NCBI GenBank assembly: GCA_019055375.1
Contig: JAHQIW010004590.1
Coordinates: 1 to 64,000 of the forward strand
Direction of reading: 5' to 3'
DNA length: 64,000 bases
DNA from: Parelaphostrongylus tenuis
Lineage: Eukaryota; Nematoda; Chromadorea; Rhabditida; Metastrongylidae
In this document: positions 1 through 11,778 of the stretch, in pieces
Position numbering within the stretch: the stretch's first letter is position 1
How the letters are laid out: every line of letters begins with the position of its first letter
Notes under the pieces: model-generated
The model's database searches: none
Told to the model about the DNA's origin: nothing
Seen by the model: the letters and a program-made list of their open reading frames with translations, nothing else
Program-made: the position numbers and the translations under genes

Positions 1-2
1 AT

Positions 3-31
3 GAGAGCTTTATCCTTTATCCTTATCGTAC

Positions 32-57
<26 letters not shown>
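3..57 (+). repeat. SINE A 3' end fragment plus TA microsatellite
   Basis: The first bases read gagagctttatccttta, matching the 3' end of the SINE A copies near 676-703 and 56690. A TA-dinucleotide run follows at 31-57. This is probably the tail of a SINE A copy that starts outside the window. Confidence 0.5.
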
Positions 58-62
<5 letters not shown>

Positions 63-391
63 GTAATACCATGTTTCAATTATATATTTATATATTATTT
101 TTCATATCAATTCTAATACTTTCTTATATTTACTATTATTTTATCAGTTGCTAATAGTTATTCATTTAGTTATTTGCTATTTATTTATACTTATTTGATG
201 ATATTTACTATCTATTATTATTGTAGTACATTCATATTTTTTTGGTGCTATGTATCATTTTAAACTTAATGTTTATCATCATAATTTTTCTACACTGTTT
301 TATGTTATCGTATGTTGTACTTTATTTAAGTATTAGATAAATATATCTATATATATTATATATATGTATATATATATATATTATATATAAT
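58..391. other. AT-rich low-complexity spacer, no gene
   Basis: Very AT-rich sequence with many TATA and TTAT runs. It aligns to about 56060-56400 in the right copy of the big duplication, with more divergence than the neighbouring SINE. No coding signal is seen. Confidence 0.6.
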
Positions 392-392
392 A

Positions 393-715
393 GAGCTCAT
401 GTGACGCAGTGGTTAGAGGTGCTCTGCGTCGCATACGAGAGTCAATGGCTCGATCTCGCACTCATGACTCACCAAGCCGTCCATCCTCTCGGGGTCGGTA
501 AATTGCTACGAGACTGCTCTCAGAGTTCTCTGGGAGGATATGCAGCACTGACTCGGCACAACGGTATGTCACTGCGAGTCACTGTAAAGGCCAGATATGC
601 ATTCAGTCATCACAAAAGAAGTTTAAAATTGAAGACGAATACATGTTGCTTCCTTCACAGATTGATCAGCGCCGAGAGCTTTATCCTTCTATCCTTCATA
701 TATATTTCATAGTTA
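393..715 (+). mobile_element. tRNA-derived SINE, family A, full-length copy
   Basis: The head resembles a tRNA: a box A-like segment gcagtggttagaggtgc near 406-422 and a box B-like ggctcgatctc at 447-457, the two parts of an internal RNA polymerase III promoter. The body (ctgtaaaggccagatatgc, then a stretch ending agctttatccttc) recurs at 56406-56722 and, diverged, at 30110 (+), 48225 (+), 3420 (-), 39690 (-) and 60290 (-). It has no protein of its own. As for SINEs generally, it would have been moved by LINE machinery, perhaps the RTE elements in this window (inference). A 103-codon open frame over it is a by-product of the SINE sequence. Confidence 0.75.
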
Positions 716-1206
716 TTACTCCTTTTTATACATGGAAAGGGTCGTGAAAACGTCTATTTCTGTAATATGAACTGAATAAAGGTGATTCTGATTATAGATG
801 CTCTGCGTATTGTAATTATGGATACAAGGTGTCAAACTTGCGAGTTCGCACAGATACGCTCGGCGTTTCATTGTTTTGGTTTAACACCTTGTTATGGCTC
901 TGAGATATAATGATTCATGGCTAAAAGAAGCCTCATTCCCTCTCTGAGCAGCACTTGAGGCCGCATTTCACCCATGATTACATCAAGACCCTTGTTACAT
1001 GATGATTCACCCGAACTTGATTGATAGTCATTTTATGTTATCTATTCGTTTCGTCGTCCTTATAATATCCATTCGTTTTAGTAACTAGGTTTTCAAGTTT
1101 TATTTGTCTTAATTCCTTCGTCACTACCTGCAAGAATTATAATTAATGTAAGCGTTCCATTTACAGCTTGTATAGTAGCCAGGATTTTTTATTCACCGTT
1201 TCTCTA

Positions 1207-1320
1207 ACAGTGTTATGATGTTATAATAATATATCCAGCAAATATGAGTTATATGCAAAGCCTCTACCTCGGGCAGGAGTCGAACCCGCGTTTCACCCGT
1301 CAGAGCATTGAGACCCATGA
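1207..1320 (-). mobile_element. SINE B copy (tRNA-derived)
   Basis: On the minus strand it contains a box B-like gcgggttcgactcctgcc (plus strand 1271-1288). Its tail here reads gtgttatgatgttata, as in the copies at 43.5, 45.66, 47.4 and 57.95 kb. The tRNA-like 5' half is more degraded than in the 43.3 kb copy. Confidence 0.6.
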
Positions 1321-2327
1321 ATTGTGATTGGTTTATTCCGGATTCTCTGATATGGTCATTCTATAATATTTTCTATGTTTAGTAGCGCTATCAATATCCA
1401 TTCATTATTTGTGGTTAGCTCGACAGAGCCTCTCAAATCTACGCTTTTTTGTGGATAAGATACCAACATTTTACTCCATCTTGAAGAAAATTCAGAATTT
1501 TGAGAATTCGAGTCTTTTTCATTCATTCTCAACGGTGAATTCGCTACAGAATTTTTTTTTACTTATTCATATGCCCGATTAAAAATCGGTCGGTTTTCGA
1601 AGATCTCTACATAATTACATGAGGGTGTGGCTTTTACCCTGATCCGTTTAGTTTTTAAAATCGTTTCAAATTTTTTAACTTCATTCCTATTCAGTAGAAC
1701 TCGTTTTTCTTTGCACTAACTAATTTCGAATGGAGCATTTTCCTAGAGCATTTCTGAAAACTTTATTGCAGAACTTCTCCTAGAACGTTTTCGAAGAACT
1801 CCATTGCAATTCAATAGAACAATTACCCCTTTTCCTGGGAGTTATTCTTTTCGATGATGGTGGATGATTACTCTTAACGATCACTGCGTACAAATTTCAC
1901 TGATCTTTTCATGCTAATTTTATTTCAACGATTACGCGGTTTCTTTATCATGATTTGTTCATGAATGCGCAACATGTGGGGCAGACTTAATAGTATGTCC
2001 ATTGCTTATCAATCTTTTCACTGACGTTCACTGCCGGAGACTTTAATCATTTCACGATCAACCATTTACAACGAGGCTGGTTCGTAAAAAAGCCAGTGCT
2101 GAGTACTCAGCTTGACGCGGCAAACAATTTCCATAGGATCGTCTTTCTATTTTAACTTTAGAATAAGGAATGCGACAAAAAGGGTTCAGAGACTTTCGAA
2201 CAAATGGTCCAAAGAAACTGTTTTAAAGGCGCTGTTTTTTAAAAGTGTATATATTGATATCTAAGGCTGAAGCGTTGAGTGGACCTAGTTCAAATTACTA
2301 ACTCTAAAGAGTAACTGGGAGTACGAA

Positions 2328-2640
2328 ATGTGGCTGAGTGGATAGAGATGCGCGTCATTAGAAAGCAAAATTCTGGTTTCAGATCTTGACAGAACTGTGC
2401 CTCAATCAGTCAACGAACACTCTACGAAACAGCCTCACTCAGATTCCTACGAGATTGTAAGAAGATTTGCCAACCCATCATTTTACGTCATATTCAAGAA
2501 AATAAAATCCTCAGTCAACAGTCAAAGCAACAACCGCAGCATTTGTAGACTTTGTGGAACTTGCATAGAGGGAAATGAGTCTGGTGTTAGAAACACTGGA
2601 ATCCCCACAATAGAATGTCGTGATATATCGTGAAAAAAGG
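2328..2640 (+). repeat. Duplicated stretch with a tRNA-like head and a small open frame
   Basis: It starts with gtggctgagtggatagag, which resembles a tRNA D-arm/box A, followed about 40 bases on by ggtttcagatc, a poor box B. It may be a third, degraded SINE type. An open frame then runs to about 2633, with a Cys-containing stretch SICRLCGTCIEGNESG. The partner at 59187-59494 keeps the same stretch almost unchanged. I do not recognise a domain, and the conservation may simply reflect recent duplication. Confidence 0.3.
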
Positions 2641-3419
2641 GTCGCTATTGAGGAAATTGGTTATATATTTATTTTATAACAGATTCAGATCAATATTGCA
2701 TTATGCCTTTGCTGATTAGCTCGCCATGAAGTGAAGCGGTGATCCTTTCGCAGATCTGGATATTTGCTTCATGAAAATTGATAGTTTTCAATCGAAGTGA
2801 ACGTTTGGAAGCGTTGCATGGCCAATGGTTTTTTGCCAGTGTAAACGTTGCCATGCACCTAAAGAAGAAACCTCTCTTGGGTGCCTTTTTCTGCTCATAA
2901 ATCTTCTGCTATTCGACCTCTCAGTTCTGTCGGAGTGCTTCATTTTGAGAGTCTAATAGCTGGAAGTTCACTGTGTACATTATGGAATGACGCAGGTGCC
3001 AGATCGATAGGACAAAATACTATTTTTATAGCATACTTCAAATTTCATCATCTTTTGCCTTTGCTAATTCTCATCATTGTAATGTAGAGTATACTTTTCC
3101 AATTTTTCTGTCGAAGTGGAACATTTGTGAATATTATCTGTAAACTTATGAAAAGGATACTATGCTCTCAACTTATTTAAAGAGACGGTCACTGTTCTCG
3201 GAGGCGATTTCAAGTGGAGCACTGGACTACCTTCATAAGTTTGAATTTTAACGTTTTTTCTTGGAGTTTTTCTTTTGGTTTAATACAACTCTATAAATAG
3301 AACCACTACTGTCTCGCATTACACTCATGAGCTTCTTTTACTATTCATTAGTTTTATGTATAAATGCGACATCTATCATTGCCAGTCTCCAATGCTCACA
3401 CAAAGATGAAAGGCTAAGG

Positions 3420-3705
3420 TATGAAGCTTTCGCGTTGATCAGTCCCTGGCGGATACCCAGTGCACTATTCTTCAATTTTTAGCTTCGCTTGAGGTGGTTG
3501 AATGCATATCTGACATTTCCAGTGACTTACAGTGGCCTCCCGCTCTCTCAATTCAATGCTGCTTATCCTCTAAGGCAACTCTGCGTCCAGTTCAGTACTA
3601 GTTCACCGACCCCGGAGGGATGGATGGCTTATAGGGCAATGAGTGCGATATTGAACCATCGACCTTGCGTAATAACTGTGCCAGTTGTTGATCATGGAAG
3701 GGCCA
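3420..3705 (-). mobile_element. SINE A copy, antisense, diverged
   Basis: Read on the minus strand it gives a box B-like gtcgatggttcaatatcgc, a ccggggtcggtgaacta segment and gtaagtcactggaaatgtcag, matching the order of the full-length copy at 393-715. The end near 3430 (agctttcgcgttgatcag) is the complement of the SINE A 3' part. The 88-codon plus-strand open frame across it is not a gene. Confidence 0.6.
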
Positions 3706-3709
3706 CCTT

Positions 3710-5633
3710 TATGGCTGATTTTGGTGTAACTAGACAAAGCACTACCAATCAGTAGTGAGCTGCTTTTTCAATCTAAAAAATTCTCTCTTTATTACATACT
3801 GATGGTACGTGATCTTTGTGGAAGTTGATTTTGCAACTAGACTCTAAGTTGTAGTATCCCTTGGGTACAATCGATGCTCCTTCAATCATTCCAGCTGGCT
3901 GGGTGAGAAGCGGTTGTGAATTGCAGAAAGTTGTATGAGAAAATGATTTTTCTTTTGCTGCTGACCACATCTGATTTAACGACAATTTCTCATTTCGGCC
4001 ATCTTTGAGTTGTGCCCTCGCAGCTATCTCTAATCCAGCCAAACTTGCCGATTATAACAGTAATTTTTATGAGATTTAGCGTCGATGATGGCACAACGTC
4101 TTCATCTCCGAAAATTTCTTCTCAGTAATTATCACCATGCACCGAAAAGGTATTTTTGGTGAAGCAATCAAAATATATGATCTAAGTGCTGGAGCTGTAA
4201 AGCTGCTTGTCTAGATCAGGCCTTTTCACGGTAAATGTCATCGTTTTGAAAAACCAGTCATGACACTTGCCATCGAGTTTCATGTTTCTATGGATGAGAC
4301 CGCATCACTTTGCTCCGAAATCAAGTGGGAAATATGCAATTTATCCCCATTTTAATAGTTCATTTCTCGATAGAATTTAGATCAAATACTTCCGCCTTTA
4401 CATAATAGCCATAACTATCATTTTTGCCCCTTTGTGAAGATGGTTTTTCTTGCACCGATTCATCACCATCACTGATTCAATATCAAAATCGCCGTCTTCA
4501 GGTGTCAGTTCTGTATTTTCCATTGGTTGGCAAGGTACATCACTCATCAAATTACACGTAAATTATTCGAAACGCGATTAATAGAACAAACTAGTTCATG
4601 GATTATTTTGATTGTACAGCGGACTTCTGCAATAAAACATATCGAGTGAAGTTACGAGACAGCACTATACGGATCAAGCATTTTTGGAACTTTGCTCTTA
4701 TGTCCACGGAATCTATTGAGTAATGACTGTGATAATGTTGATTTTAAAGACAGATCATTTTGTAGCTGAACTTTTTTTTTGCTGTGCTAGATAGATGCTG
4801 CTTAGCCTACCATAATGCGCTTCCAAGCAATTATTCTATATCAGTATTTGCTGTTAATTGTGAGATGAGTTAGGATTTGTTAAAAACTCAGTATTGAATG
4901 AGTAATGAGTAAATCAGCAATGATTGCTTTTTTCACCATTACTATCGTCATTTTGCCTAATGAAGTCTGAAAAAGTACTTTAAGAATTTGAAAGCTCATT
5001 GTTTCTGCCATATATACAAGCAGGGCTTCTATTTTTCCAGTCCGATCAGGAGTAGCTATGAGATTGTTCAGGAGCATGATTCACCTGCCAAACGGTTGGT
5101 CAAATTATCGCTCAAAAACAAACGAGCCAAGAGAGATGGTATTGCTGTGTTCACAGTGAGTGCAATTCTTCCTCTCAAATGAGTAATACTTTTGCATCCT
5201 ACGTCAGTTTCCAGTGTTCATAGAGAATAGCAGTCCACAAAGAAAAAACGTTCAAGAAGTGATAATCTCGTTCAAAGCTACTGAACACTTCCTCAATTCG
5301 AAAACTGTCCATCGCCCTGCAAGTACAGCCACAAGTCGACCTTTACATAAACCGAGTAACTGAATTTCCTTATTATTTTTTCTCAAATGACTGGGACAAG
5401 CGGTGAACAGGAGAGAGAGACAAAGGCAACTGAAGAAAATCAGAAAATACAGGTTCGCTCACACATTTTGAACATCATCAGTTCAAAAATTTCCCTCGTG
5501 CTGATTTCACATTCAGCATAGTGTATCTCAGGCAGTTCTGAGAGTGGATCCTAGTAAATCTCGTCATCAGCTGTTATCAGAAGAATACCGAAGCTTTTTC
5601 TGAAGTCGGATGTGCTGCCTATTACTTGAATAA
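3710..5633. other. Single-copy-looking part of the large duplication, no gene identified
   Basis: No exon-like signal is convincing. A minus-strand open frame at 3773-4042 is shared with 60634-60903, but the right copy carries single-base indels that shift its frame. Selection on a protein is therefore not supported. Confidence 0.5.
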
Positions 5634-5779
5634 TTGAATGTACAATGTGCTTTCAGATGTGCTTTCAGTGCAAATATAACGTTTGAAATACTGCTCATTG
5701 GAGATTTGTTGTTAGCCGTTTTGGGGTTCGCCAATTTGCATAATTTAGGTCGAAAAACCATGTCGTATAATACTGAAGA

Positions 5780-7460
5780 CATTTATGAACCGGAAACTAA
5801 TTAATTTAGGACTTGATGCTTTTTGTTATAAAGCGCATAACTTCATGAATGTAGGAAGCAAACTTCTATGCAACGCAGATACGTGCTGACGGGTACTAAT
5901 ATCGATGGGAGCTGCCAGTGAACGATGCTTGTTGTATAATTCAATGTTTCTGAATAAATATTCTAAACAAAAGATCAACAACATCAGTGAAAAGCTTAAA
6001 AATAATGATTGTGAGCTTCATGAAAGCTTATTCCACTGCGTGCTAAAAGTCAGTCCACAAAAGCTTCTTAAAAGAACATACATCGGGAAAAATCCGTTTC
6101 AGTTTTGCACTGTTGCATATTGTCAAAAATTGAGAATTAAGAAATGGAGATGCCTTATTTTTTCCTCGATGATACCATGGCATTGGAAAGTGGAAATTTT
6201 TGGAACACGTGGCTTTTCTTTTTACTAGAAAAAAGTTTATAGAAAGCCTCTAGTAAAATATTATTCTTTCTGATCACAAATTGCCTCTAGAGTACAAATT
6301 CACTATACAATCACCAAACCCCACTTCGAAAGTCAAGAGACTTGATGTTCACTTAGAGTGTAAAGTGTCCTTTGCTTCAGTGCACTAAAGTATCCGTTGA
6401 GTAAAACCAAATTAGTTAAAAAATCTACAATTTTTGAGCTATCAACGATTATCAAAACTTTGTTGTAAGGGCCAGGCATAAAAGATAGCTAAGCACGCAA
6501 AGCACCCTCTAAGCGAAACGCAGTTTTTGTTCATCGTTTTTACAGCGCTTAAAGAACCTACATTTACTATTAAATTTAGAAACTAAGAATTTATTTAGGT
6601 TCATCGTTTCTCAAGTTATCGAATGGTTACTATCAAAAATGAGAAATAGTTTCGAAATATAGATTGTTCTTACATGATAGTCATCCTTATAGAGTGATAG
6701 TGCAGCAAGTAAATATATGCATACTTTGTATAACATTACTATTATTCTATGCGTAAATGTACGCACGTATAGATTTTTCACGTAAATGCAAGGAAGAAAA
6801 GGCAGTGTTGATGTTAGAGAGTGATAATTAAGAAAGTGGTATTCTCTTCATAATGTTTTCCATAATGTTATACCTCTGCGATCTACACGTTCATCAAGGA
6901 GTACATTGTTGAGATTGCTCAATTAACCGTCTAACTTCAAATCAAAAATTCTCGATTGAGCTATCTCGGCCATCATAGTATATCGTGATGACAGGATACG
7001 TGAAATAAAGCAACAAATGACTGTCTTTTGTAGATTAAGCTTCCATATTGATGCTTTTCCTCATCGACGCCAAGATAGAATATTCACTTTGTTAACGTAT
7101 TCGTCCTCAAACGTTTTACGGAAATTCGAGTACATTATACTTAGTGGATGGCAGCCTCTACCGTAAAAACCATGAAGCTTTATCATGCTCTCAGACGACC
7201 ACAATGTTGATGAATGATAACAATGATATCATGTTTTGGCTTTAGTGCAGATTTCGTATGGTCACACGAGACACTTGATGTACTATTTTGCAGAAAGAGT
7301 CATGGCAATGTTGAAGCTATGGAGCTGTAGAGGTAGCATGCTCTACCGCGAAGTGTGGAAAGTCGGGTCAACTCACATGTGAGGTTTTAAACTTCGCATA
7401 TCATACACTATTTTTGGTCGCAAAAATATGACTCTATGCGTTTTTCGGGTGGTTTCATGT
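5780..7460. other. Intergenic or intronic, nothing recognised
   Basis: AT-rich sequence with short open frames only; the longest, at 5905-6228, has no recognisable motif, splice context or copy elsewhere in the window. Confidence 0.5.
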
Positions 7461-7512
7461 ACTCTGACTGCTTGTGTGGCAACCTGAAACGTTCGTCCAT
7501 CTCTTCCTGTGT

Positions 7513-7745
7513 ATGGGACATGGTGAACAGTCATTGAAATATTTCAATGAAGATGTAGCCGGAGACTTGATACGAAGACATCAAATTGAGACATGAACGC
7601 ACTGATGAGGATAGATGCCTGTCGTTCGCTTTGCGACCTTACCATTTGTGCAAAGTACTTCCTACACGATGTGAAGATTGAGCCGTTTAGTGACTTTTGG
7701 AGAAAAGGATATGTGCTGCCGTATCGGCACGTCATGCAGGTTTAG
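7513..7745 (+). pseudogene. Possible decayed coding fragment, unidentified
   Basis: From an ATG at 7513 an open frame reads MGHGEQSLKYFNEDVAGDL and continues to a stop at 7594-7596. A frame shifted by two bases carries on (aac at 7596) with CRSLCDLTICAKYFLHDVK, then PFSDFWRKGYVLPYRHVMQ, to a stop at 7743-7745. Both parts look more protein-like than the surroundings, with mixed hydrophobic and charged residues and Cys, Trp and aromatics. The break between them suggests a frameshifted relic. I cannot name a family; a transposase or a host exon are both possible. The minus-strand open frame here is probably its shadow. Confidence 0.3.
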
Positions 7746-8728
7746 TGCTTCTTCATGCTGCTCAACGAGTTCGAGGATGCTCCTCATTGCGTAGTCAGGT
7801 TAAATGCTTGCAAGAGCGCACATCCTGTAAACAATCTGTTTGAGTGTTCGTGAATGGGTTGGCATGTTTTCCAACAAATGAATAAGTATCAAACCTATGT
7901 ATATCCCGGAAAACGTAAATGTTTCCACGCAGCACTCTACGTTATTTGGCATATTATAGGAACATACCGCCGCAAGAGGCGTTCTAATAAAAGAATTTTG
8001 ATTGCCTATAATTACTGTTATTGTCTTCGTTATCTCTAGTATAGATAATGATCAATCTAGCGGGAACGTTATAAATTCGATAGTCACAAGATCATTGTTG
8101 CACACTGACTTGTCTTATATGTAGGTATAGGGCAAGAAATGATGATTTCTCTAATCCATATCGAAAAACTAGGGGTTTGAAATTTGCTGCTGATTATACT
8201 TTAACGTTTTTTTTTCATCTAAGTAGCCCTGTTGACATAAGAATCCTTTTCCAGTTGTTGGGCAATAAAAGGAGCATATTTTACCTTTATCTCAATATCG
8301 AAATAACGAGGAATTATGGAAAGATTTGTTTACCTGAGTAGAATTTCCGTTAACCTGACCACTAAGACAGTGGAGAAGGAGAAATCAGCGAAACGTCAGC
8401 TATTGCGGATAGTGTAATAGCAATCACATGCTTGCTCATTTAGAGAACATTGAATAATTGACCACTAAGGTATGAATGTGAGGTACTGCTAACTGCTACA
8501 AAGGATTTGTTCATTTCACCGCTCTTGGACTACACCATTGGAAGCGCAATTAATTTAAGGTGGAGTGTGCTAGCACAAATTTGTTTTTATAAAATTTGGA
8601 TTATATTGTGCTTAGATCGATTGGTGTAGTTCCCTGTTCAATTACTATCTCAAATGTGTTTGCTTCTAAATGAGTATTTCTATTCATATTTTAAACCCCA
8701 ACGATAAGCACACTACATAAATTTGCAG

Positions 8729-8851
8729 ATGTTGAGCGTCTGCACATTGTCCACGAGAAGACCACGGACGTTGTACTCCGCACCCTGGAGAAATTTCAAC
8801 CCGGTGTTCTGACTATTGATTCCACAACCTCGCCAATCTCACCAATTATCC
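8729..8851 (+). CDS. Candidate internal exon of an unidentified gene
   Basis: An acceptor-like atttgcag ends at 8728 and a donor-like gtatga starts at 8852. The 123 bases between are clearly richer in G+C than their surroundings and read, after two leading bases, VERLHIVHEKTTDVVLRTL, then EKFQPGVLTIDSTTSPISP and two Ile, with no stop. Both ends are in phase 1, so the exon could be skipped without breaking the frame. I do not recognise the protein. No adjoining exon is certain; downstream candidates on the same strand are near 10717 and at 14950-15100, but phases do not link them directly. Confidence 0.5.
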
Positions 8852-8859
8852 GTATGACA

Positions 8860-10700
8860 AAAAGCTCATTATTACCTATAGAATTGCGTGCGATAACCTT
8901 ACAACTTCGAGAAAGCATCCTACTTCATGAAATTTATTGTCTTTTGTTTCTTTACAGTCTAACTGCGTGCTGTGCCTATATGTCAATCCTTAACTATCAC
9001 AAAATTGAATGGAATTTCTCATTGTGAGGCATGATACATACGAATCTTTGTTTTGAAGTTATGGCATAGTATTTAATTGGACATATAAGCCGAGTATTTT
9101 CTAGGTCCTTATTGTTGGCGTGATAGCCATGATAATCGCATAAAAAAGGTTCGCAATAGAGCTACACATCCACATTTCCGTTATCTACAATGACGTTTCC
9201 CGTCTACACCAGATCTATAATTGAAAAGTAAGTGAACGATTCTCTGAGTGAGCGACCGCTTTCGTGTGTCACTCTTCATTTTCGAATGTAGATAATTATA
9301 GCATTTAGAACTATTCTAAGCAGTCTACACAAGCAAAGATTTATCAGTCACGAGACTATGATGCAAAAAAAAATATTGCCTTTTGATCGGCTGCGTTGAA
9401 AACCTGGACAAAAGCATCTCTGAGAATGTTTGCAGCCGTCTACTCGAGGTTCGTTGTGCTACTTCTCGTTCGTAGCCACATTTCGGCTTGCAGGTGTTTC
9501 GGTGATCATGTCCACATTAGAGTCTTTTTCGATCACTCGCCCATCATTATAGAGACAGGACGAAGAAGTACAGTATGCTCTCGTCAAGTGAAATAAACGT
9601 CAGCTACCAGCGTACCTGCAGACGATACCTTACGGCTAGTGCGCACTTTATACCACCTTTCAGTCGATTTTTTGGGGCTATCGGCAGAAACACGTCTATT
9701 TAGTCATTGAAAATGTTTGTAACCGTCTCTTCGAGGTCTCTTTGAATACATTTCGTTCGCGGCTGGATTTCGTAATATTTATCGTCGCTCTACCTCTGTA
9801 ATAGGGCGAGTGTCTAGGAAAGAAGGCTCTGATGATGGTGACACTGTCAAGAGGTGCGTGAGCCGAAATGTAGCCACGAACGATATGTTACGCAACAAAC
9901 CTCGAAAAAACAGCCAATTCTCAAAGAATATATATGGTCCAAAATTCACATATCTCATCACTCATAATCCAGATCCAAGAAAAATGTGTCTGGTTAAAAA
10001 TAATTGAGTCCCACTTCTCTTAGGCGTTCTTGGTGACCACAGCTTCATTTTGAAAAAAAGTGACAAACGTGAGACAATCATAGGTAATAAAAACAACATT
10101 TTTGTAGTCTAACTTGTCACGGTGGAGTCAACTCGTATATTATCAATTAAAAGAACATAGTATGATTTTTATTTGATGGTTCAGAAGAAAATACGGTAGA
10201 GGACTTTGTCCAACAAAATATAATTTTTATAAAGACACAGTGAATCACTGCATCTCTTGTAAAGCCTCTTTATTGCTTCGTGTTTCAACATATGACTGAA
10301 AAAAAGGTTTTTCAAAATATGTGACATTTGGATAAAGTTCATACGCAAAGGCTTGAAGCATAAAATTCAAGGAAGCCATTATAGAACTCGAATTTATTGA
10401 GATCTCAAGCAGTGTTCTTTGAAAACTGCACTTTTCTCACCCATATTTCCAAACACTTTGTTGATATTACCTTCCAGTTGACTGTCATTTGATCCATCCC
10501 TTTCAGAACATTCAATATATAGTCTGTAAGTAGGTTTCAAACCTTTTCGCGGTTGCTGCGGTAAGTTCCGCTTGTGGCTTACTCGCTATTTTGGCGGGAT
10601 CGTCGTCATTAGCGCCCCACATCTCTTATATCATGACTGTCGAATTTATGACGGTAAATGCGCATATTCCTCATTCACACTACCATCATAATTATTGCTG
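8860..10700. other. Non-coding stretch with an imperfect inverted repeat at about 9450-9900
   Basis: A segment at about 9465-9520 (ctcgttcgtagccacatttc) is complementary, with mismatches, to about 9850-9895 (ccgaaatgtagccacgaacg), suggesting a decayed foldback element. The small open frames across it on both strands look like products of this symmetry. Nothing else is recognised. Confidence 0.4.
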
Positions 10701-10716
10701 TTCTATACAATTTCAG

Positions 10717-10757
10717 GGTATACTAATCTGGTACAACGATGAGGACAAATTGATCGA
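10717..10757 (+). CDS. Weak candidate exon start cut by a repeat
   Basis: An acceptor-like atacaatttcag ends at 10716. The following frame reads GILIWYNDEDKLIE and then runs straight into the 10758-13500 repeat block, where the open frame continues to 10908. If the exon is real, its 3' part has been replaced by repeat sequence. Chance is a reasonable alternative. Confidence 0.2.
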
Positions 10758-11248
10758 AAGAAAGAAAGAAAAAATTGGCTCGAGATTGTTGTTAGAATGT
10801 CCACAAGAGGTGTTCACTGTCCATGATCACATACGATTCCTCAAATATGATTCGAAACCGCACTACACTCATCTACAGTGTCAACTAAACCAAGTAAGAC
10901 GATGGTAATCCAAAAAAAATGTCTAAGCGTTATAATGGCGAATATCAACTCCTGCGACACTGTCAATAAGCAGCCAGCGTTTTGGAATGAATACCTTTCA
11001 AACTTGTCTAGCCGAAATATGACAACCGAATAAATTCTGCAGACACTCACAATGGCATTGCGTACTTTACCATAAAAGCCATCATTGTAAAAACATTACT
11101 ATTAACTTACTGAAAGATGCCAAGAAAAAATCAGCTCAAACTTACGTAAAAAATTATGGAACATATATGAAAACTTCTTTGGCAACGTCACTTCTTCGAA
11201 TAATACTACTGAACCGTGTCCTGTTTTATCATACCCTTCCAAAAAATT

Positions 11249-11345
11249 GACAGTTGCACGGTGCATTTCGGTTCAGTCAGTTTCGCTCTGTAGGGGATAC
11301 CATTTGACGCAACTGACTGAACCGAATTGTATCGTGGAACTGACG
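11249..11345. repeat. Short palindrome (about 35-bp arms)
   Basis: The arms at 11249-11283 and 11311-11345 are reverse complements with few mismatches. The core tcggttcagtcagtt pairs perfectly with aactgactgaaccga across a loop of about 27 bases. The paralogous copy at about 25860-25965 keeps the hairpin with more mismatches. It is probably a small MITE or a transcribed hairpin. Confidence 0.6.
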
Positions 11346-11550
11346 AAGCGGTAATGCTGAAAGACGTTGTGACTTGCATTGTATAAATGCCATAACACAC
11401 AACATTTAAAGCTCAAAATGTGTCACTAGATCATATATGGTTCTAAGTGAGGTCTAGAAAAACAGACGAAACGAAAGATATGTGGAGTTTTAGAATTTAT
11501 CCCTTGCCGCCATGGATAGTGTGCTTTGACATAATTGTCCTTGCATAATC

Positions 11551-11778
11551 ATGGAATTTGTTGAAAGACTATTTGGAGATGCATTTCAATTGCTTCAAGA
11601 TAAACGCTTGTGGATGACCCTTTTTGTACTTAATCAACTAATATCTAGATTTGTGCTCGCCTGGGTTGCTCAGAGGATCAACCATATCATTGAAAAGATG
11701 GCGGCCATTTTTCATCATTACTACATCAAGAAATTGGGCACCGAAAAGGAATTAAGCGATGGACAAAAAGACTTGTAG
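11551..11778 (+). CDS. Small open frame, 75 codons, unidentified
   Basis: It starts MEFVERLFGDAFQLLQ, has a hydrophobic middle (MTLFVLNQLISRFVLAWVA) that could be one membrane segment, and ends in a charged tail (KKLGTEKELSDGQKDL). About 70 bases upstream is a shorter open frame beginning MWSFRIYPLPPWIVC. The paralogous sequence at about 26130-26343 has in-frame stops, so only this copy is open. Either this is a real small protein gene with a dead duplicate, or chance openness inside a repeat. There is no splice or polyadenylation evidence. Confidence 0.25.
   Translation: MEFVERLFGDAFQLLQDKRLWMTLFVLNQLISRFVLAWVAQRINHIIEKMAAIFHHYYIKKLGTEKELSDGQKDL

Larger units (their letters stand above)
1..5633. 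repeat. Left copy of a large dispersed duplication
   Basis: This stretch matches about 56000-62490 base for base over most of its length, with scattered substitutions and small indels. The shared order is AT-rich leader, SINE A, SINE B, a stretch with a tRNA-like head, an antisense SINE A, then several kilobases of unique-looking sequence ending near 'gctgcctattacttgaata'. The right copy carries two extra segments (56862-57580 and 62490-63965). After the second one, homology resumes between 5690 and 63966. The unit runs off the left end of the window, so its true ends are unknown. It could be a segmental duplication or a large non-autonomous transposon. I see no transposase in it. Confidence 0.85.

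Noticed and set aside
3489..3755. 88-codon open frame as a gene
   Set aside because: It is the antisense of a SINE A copy.
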